A stretch of DNA of 64,000 nt, from assembly GCA_022266195.1 (NCBI GenBank), contig WHVY01000001.1, forward strand, positions 992,001-1,056,000. The letters are read 5' to 3'. A program made the translations under genes and the position numbers. This DNA is from Tetranychus cinnabarinus (lineage: Eukaryota > Arthropoda > Arachnida > Trombidiformes > Tetranychidae). Below the pieces are notes generated by a model that had not been told where the DNA came from, ran no database searches, and was given only the letters and a program-made list of their open reading frames with translations. Below, piece after piece: positions 58,378 to 64,000 of the stretch; within the stretch, counting starts at the first letter, position 1; every line of letters begins with the position of its first letter.

Positions 58378-59353
58378 TTAATTAAAAATACGCTTCAATA
58401 GGTCAAGATCAACATCCGGAGTTTTCTTTTGATTCCGGATAACTTCATCTGTCTCCTTTTGTTTTTCCAATATTTTAGTTGGGTCGATGTTGTTAGCAGA
58501 CTTTTTCCTTTTACGTTTTTCAGACATTTCAAGGTAAAAGTTGGTCTCTTTGCGAGCTTGTTCAAGCTCAAAACGTAGCCTTTGTTCATTTAAAGCTCTC
58601 TGCTGGATTATGGTTTCTTTCAAGTGATGCCATTTAAACCTGAAATACAGAGAAGAAAAAAGAATGCGTCATAAATATTGTATTAATGACTTTAGTAAAT
58701 CAAAGAGTGTCAAGAAACCAAAAGAGGCACTAAAAACAAAGCATTATACAGCTGTTTCTAGATTTTACACTAATAGATTTGGTTGTATAGATTAAAATTT
58801 GGAAAGAGTACTTCTCAGGCTTGATGCGATTCACATGAGAAGTATTCAAACTTTAAATTATCCAATCAAACATGAAGCTAAACTGAAACATGACAAATGG
58901 CTGTAAAAAACACAATACCTGTGGAGATATTTTATGCTCCAAATGCTATCAAAATAAACATTGCGTCTTTTACCACCAACTTGTTGACCATTTAGCTTTT
59001 CTGCCACTTGTTTGGCTGTCTTTTTCTTTTTGAATTCGAGCCAACCTTCTGTGTAACGATGAAATTTAGTCTTTTTACCAAGTTTCTTGGTAGCAGTATC
59101 TTTCTCCAAATAAATTCGACCCACTTCACCAAATTGACTGAAAATTTCTCTAATTTTTCGAACATCCATACCAGGTGGAATGTGACTGAAATAAATTAAC
59201 CCAGTCTTTCCGGTCTTTTCCGGCTGTAACATAAAAAACAAAATTAGTACAAGAAAAACAAAATGTGAAGTAGCAAAGAAATAACAACACACCATTTAAA
59301 AAACCTAAAATGGTACATACCTTATCCGTCTCCATAACAGACTGCTCCTCCAT
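58378..59353 (-). CDS. ABT1: activator of basal transcription 1 / ESF2, RRM protein for 18S rRNA processing
   Basis: Nucleolar protein; yeast Esf2 is a small-subunit processome factor needed for early 18S pre-rRNA cleavage, and ABT1 is the animal member. Minus-strand exons 59353-59321, 59223-58919 and 58639-58378 give 199 residues (human ABT1 272). The RRM covers about residues 17-115: GLIYFSHIPPGM (RNP2), IREIFSQFGEVGRIYLEKD, TEGWLEFKKKKTAKQVAEKL (RNP1-like) and SIWSIKYLHRFKWHHL, which is the family signature and spans the second splice junction. The C-terminus is a basic helical tail (EMSEKRKRKKSAN). It is shorter than human mainly at both ends. It converges with CDC27. Confidence 0.92.
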
Positions 59354-62300
59354 AACGAAACACAATTAATCTGTAGAACAGTCAACTAATTCCTAGTAAT
59401 AATAAGAAAATAAATCAGTGAAGATTGTAATTAAATTGCCATAAACACAAATACAAGAGAAACCATCAACAATATTTGTCATGCTTTAAAATAGGGACCA
59501 TTTCCATATTACGAACCGTAAAATCTTAAAAACATTCTTATATTAAAATGAACGAGTTTAACAAATGATAATAAAATAACCATTTGTTAATGATTTAACT
59601 TAATTAGCTTAATGAATTAAACTTATTTTAGAAAGATACAAAATCTAATAACAGAGATAAAATATCTAAGCTTATGAAGTCTACATAAAGCCGAATAGAA
59701 ATTTGTTTATTTAATAACAAAATTAAAGACGCTCAAATAAGAGCAACCATTAACTAATGAAACAATTAGATTTGAATGATTGACATCAACAAGTTAATAT
59801 GTGATAAGTGATCAGATTAGAGTTATTTTGACTCGAAGCGTTAATCAAATTATCACATGGAGATAAAAAATTTCTTCAATAACAATCTGGAGTAAAATTA
59901 TCTGAAAATTTATTTTAAAGATATTTTTCTGATTTTCATCAAAAATTACATGAAAATATTGAAGCAAAGAAACTCAAAATTTGTCAAATTAACTCCTGGT
60001 TAGATATAGCAATAACTTTATAATTTAATAATCGAAGAAATAATTTTAAATATAAATCAGAGCCAACAACAGATTTGAAAATTAACGTTAACCTGCACAA
60101 GAGCAATTTGGAAGAACCAGATCAAAATGATCGAAATATTATCTCTATTTTAATTCACCTACAATTGAAACTCCAATAACCTCATCTTGATTGTCTTAAA
60201 TTGTTAATAATTACCTTCCAATGTGACAGTTAATAAAAATATGGCTGTCAAGTTAAATGAAAACAAAGCACCAAAGATATTGATAAAACAAGACCAGTAA
60301 TACAGAAAAAAGGTCAACACTTACCCGTTGATATTTAATGTCATTAAAGATGATTTGATTTCTTCAACACATTTGATTGCACATAATTGAAATTAATTTG
60401 TCTCTTTAACCAACCCAACTGTTTTAATTGTTACAAATGAATCACATTCAATTGAAATAATGAAACCGAAATGCAAGTCATAAAGGAAGAGAGAAAAACT
60501 TGAATAATAAAAGAGTATTGGTTACAGACAAACCCTTAGTCATTCCTTGACAACCGTTGGAAATGGACAGCGAAAGTAGACTTGATTACGTTGAGAATTA
60601 TTTAAATTGTGATTATAATGTTGAATAATCTTAATGTTGAAATTGATAAATAGGTTGATAAAGGTAAATGTTTAATAAAAGTTAATCAAGTAATCACAAT
60701 AAACTATGAGGATGCGCGAAGACTACATTGGTTATTTGGTAAACTTTGGGTTAAAGCAGAAGTTAGTTGAACAGTAAACCTTTTATTACAAAGCTCTCCA
60801 TGTTTTTACGCTTTTTGTTATTTACTTTGTGTTTTTTCGTTAACCAAAGGATGAAACTAATTTCAACCTTCAATCAACTCTTATTAATGTCTACAATTAA
60901 TTACAATTATAACATCATTTACTAATTGGTGAGTACAATTTTGTGTGATTTATCATCATTTTTATCATTAAACCCATCAAAAACAACAACAACAACAATA
61001 AGCGAAGATTGAAAAGTGCATAAAACTCAACCCAAATAAAAAGAGATAAAAAATTTGTCTTGTTTAAATGTTTTCAAAAAAACCAGATCAACTGTAAAAT
61101 TTGTGTTGATATTTATGTTGATAAATCAATTAATTAACCTCTTCTTGTAAATTGTAGTTAAGATCAGTTAACCAGTAAATTTTACACATCTTTAAACCCA
61201 TCAACACCAACAATATATCAGTGTTAATTCAATGTTTATAAATGTGCATCTTCAAGTGTCTTCAAGTCAACCCAATTGAAGTGAATTATATTTTTTCCTG
61301 CATTTTTGTTGTTAAACATGCCAATTTAGCATTTCCTTTCAACACTCAAACAAAACAATTAAATCATCAAAGGACCATTTAGTTATCTAATCTCAACAGT
61401 TTCATTCAACATCCAACAATCACAGTGATTTTAAGTTAAACCTATTAGTGAAATTGCAACGGATTAAGGAGACGATTAACTGTTACCAATTGTTACACCA
61501 CTGATTAGAGAGATACCAAAATCTTGACAAAACTGGTAAGTTGACCAAACCCAAACCCAATATTTAATACTCTTTATAACCAAATGACGATGTTAACCAT
61601 TGATCTTATCAGTGAATGTTATCAACAATCAGATAACCTTTGCGTCATTTGTTTGTCAACTGGAAAAGCTGATTGAAGCAAGAAAAGGATCCTTAATCTT
61701 GTTTTCATGATTGTTAGAAAATTTGAAGAAATTGAAGAAATTAAATTCCCTTTCATCTAAATTTCAAGTTGAATTGATCATTAAGCCAACTCTGTGAAAC
61801 CACAAATGATGATCATAACCATTAATGATTGTACGTTTTAATAGTTGAAACAAAACTAGTTGTTAACCTTCACAATCACAATCACATTGTTAACTAGCAT
61901 TAAATAATTTTAAATCGCAAGTGAGAAAAGGCTAAACCTGCTAATAACAATTAGGTTAATGAGTGTAAATATTACGGTTAATAACAAATTGGATTCACAT
62001 TTTGTTCTCGCCACAATTCAATGTTCAATATCAATAAGTTATTTGCAGCAAAAAGTAGACAAAAAAAGTACATGATAATGAACATGGAAAAATAACGATG
62101 ACAATAATGATGATGATAATGATGATGTTAATGATGATGATAAATGTCATTCAATTTTTCTACTCGTCTATCATTGGAAACTGTTCCTTAAATATTGTTA
62201 TTACCATGATATATTCATGACAATTTATCCAGCAAAAAAAGTGAAACTTTATCGAGCTATTTTTAGTTTCTTTAACCATTCTTTACTTGATAATCATGTT

Positions 62301-64000
62301 CATTAATATCGCTCTTTGTCTCAACAATAAACAATGGAAAAGGAATTATCATGTAAAATTTTTAATCAATAAGGCTAATGATGATAATGGAACAAAAGTG
62401 AAGAGAAGAAAAAAATTGAGTTCGATAAATGTTGATTTATTGATTGATTTGCATTGATTGGTTGCATTTAATTAGTGATATTAAATGATCAAGATTGCAT
62501 TAATGAGAGAAAGGGTTGAATTTTTTTCTTCTCTTTTCTGTTATTTACTCTTCAAGACTAATAAGAAGCAAGAACAAGAACAAGAACAAGATCGATGATG
62601 AAGATGAAGATGATAAAGCCAATGGTTAGGCTTGGAAATTAAGCGATCTCATCGATTATCTTGCAATCGAAGTATCTTTGGATCAATTTTTTGCTTCTCT
62701 TCTTGCCAAATAGTTTGATATATTTGATGGTTGAAACATATTTAACCGTTATCATCATTATCCTTTTCACCTCATCATCACTACTATCACCATCAGCATC
62801 ATTTACACTCCCTGACAATCACAACATCACTTTCAACTTTATCCTGTTTTTGCTTCTTGTCCTGTTTATTTTGTTACTTCAAACCTTCAAAACCTTTTTT
62901 TCGCGTCTTTGATTACATGTTAGAAAACATTTCACTATCAAGTTACAAAATGTTCATCAACATCTTGCCTCATCATTATCATTATCATCTTACTTCAACT
63001 GACAATGATAAACTGTCATCAATCAATAATCAAAGAAACAACAAATTGAAATCGAAAAATAAACAATAAATAAATCAATGAAATTTATTGCATTCCATCG
63101 AGCATCTCATTTCAATCGCAATCAATTCATGAATCCATTCAACTTTCACGTCAGCAACACAATTAAATCAAAAGTAAAACTCGAATTTTATTTCAACAAA
63201 AAACTCATGTCAAACAAAAGTAACCGCCGATTATTAAAGATCATTTAGTTTTGGGAAAATGTTTCACTTGTAGCATTTTTTCGCCAGAATTTCCACCTTT
63301 TCTTTCTGTCGATATTTGAACTCTGAATCGATTGAAATATTCCACCGAAATTACACAGATAGTAGTAATATAAATACACAAGATAGCACACTTTTCGATT
63401 ATCGACAATTGATTTATAATCATTATACCTTTGACGATGCATTTATGCAGCCGTTTGTAGACGTTTCAGCTCAGGGTTCAACTAAAGAACTGTGAGACTT
63501 AAAGTTGATCTTTGGATTGTTCAACATAGTGAACAAACCTTCCTGTCAAAGGCTGAACCTAAATTGACTTGAACATTGAGTCAACCTAAAGGTTCCCGTT
63601 TTGCTTCAAGTAAGCTTAAGCACTTAATCGGGTTCAAAGCTGGTTTAATCCAAACTTGAGTAGTTTGCCTCTGATTCATGACAACAATCAAATCCAATTA
63701 GAAGACAGATTTTTAATTTTTACCTTGATCTTTACTCTCTCTCTAGGTTTGGGTTTAGCACGAAAGTAAAAGTGAAATATAGTTTTTCCCTTTTCTCATC
63801 ATTACCTAATGATGAGCAAAGTAAACTTTAACTTTTAGATTTGAATTTAGATTTACTGTTTTCATTTTTCATTTGGCATCAGCGCATTTAACCTTAATGG
63901 TTTCTTTACATTAATGACTTTTTCATTGACACTTTCATATTAAATTGTACATTCATCATACAATAACATATAAATAACATTCAACATAATATACTATTCA
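59354..64000. other. 4.6 kb without a supportable gene
   Basis: AT-rich with (CAA)n at about 60978-60998 and ATG/GAT microsatellites near 62100-62145 and 62590-62615. A GTAAGT donor at 61530 follows a 100-bp stretch that could be a 5' leader exon of a plus-strand gene starting here and continuing to the right. Open frames at 62661-63069 and 63241-63442 are short, compositionally biased and lack splice or homology support. Confidence 0.5.

Noticed and set aside
1..64000. tRNA, rRNA, CRISPR arrays, operons or bacterial-type genes
   Set aside because: No cloverleaf with matching A and B boxes, no rRNA-like stretch and no spaced repeat array were seen; the genes are spliced and eukaryotic.

Overview
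This window is AT-rich nuclear DNA from a eukaryote. It has spliced genes with short GT-AG introns (about 50-850 bp), animal protein families (EDC4, ICA1, CDC27, DCAF5, COA8, ARL14EP, ABT1/ESF2, a secreted ferritin and a CYP3-clan-like P450), TATA boxes with arthropod-like initiators, AATAAA signals, and long introns full of GA/CT and ATC microsatellites. My best guess is an arthropod, probably a mite-like chelicerate. That is inferred from gene content and texture, not proven.

Layout. 1-88 may be the last codons of a gene running in from the left. 2.5-3.1 kb is a two-exon gene for a small secreted histidine-rich protein. From 10.4 to 18.7 kb on the minus strand are phase-compatible exons of a large-intron gene for a Ser/His-rich, probably regulatory protein (tentatively E74/ELF-like). 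It may continue leftward, and its introns carry a dispersed repeat seen three times. 21.3-22.3 kb is a large fold-back (inverted repeat) whose centre holds a 251-bp element with terminal inverted repeats. 22.5-28.7 kb holds a decayed, scrambled partial copy of the EDC4 locus, a small two-exon gene, and the intact single-exon EDC4 gene (minus).

From 30 kb on, genes are denser: ICA1 (+), secreted ferritin (-, five exons), a six-exon P450 (+) with a stray copy of part of its exon 5 downstream, an RMDN3-type tether (+), COA8 (-), DCAF5 (-, single exon), an unrecognised Ser-rich protein (-), ARL14EP (-), CDC27/APC3 (+) and an ABT1/ESF2 RNA-binding protein (-). 59.4-64 kb shows no gene that I can support.

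The genes do not form one pathway. Neighbours are paired head-to-head (ferritin/P450, ARL14EP/CDC27) or tail-to-tail (ICA1/ferritin, RMDN3/COA8, CDC27/ABT1). Recurring themes are housekeeping roles: mRNA decapping, ubiquitin ligases (DCAF5, CDC27), organelle contact and respiratory assembly (RMDN3, COA8), and iron handling. All exon joins were made by eye from splice consensus, reading phase and family homology.
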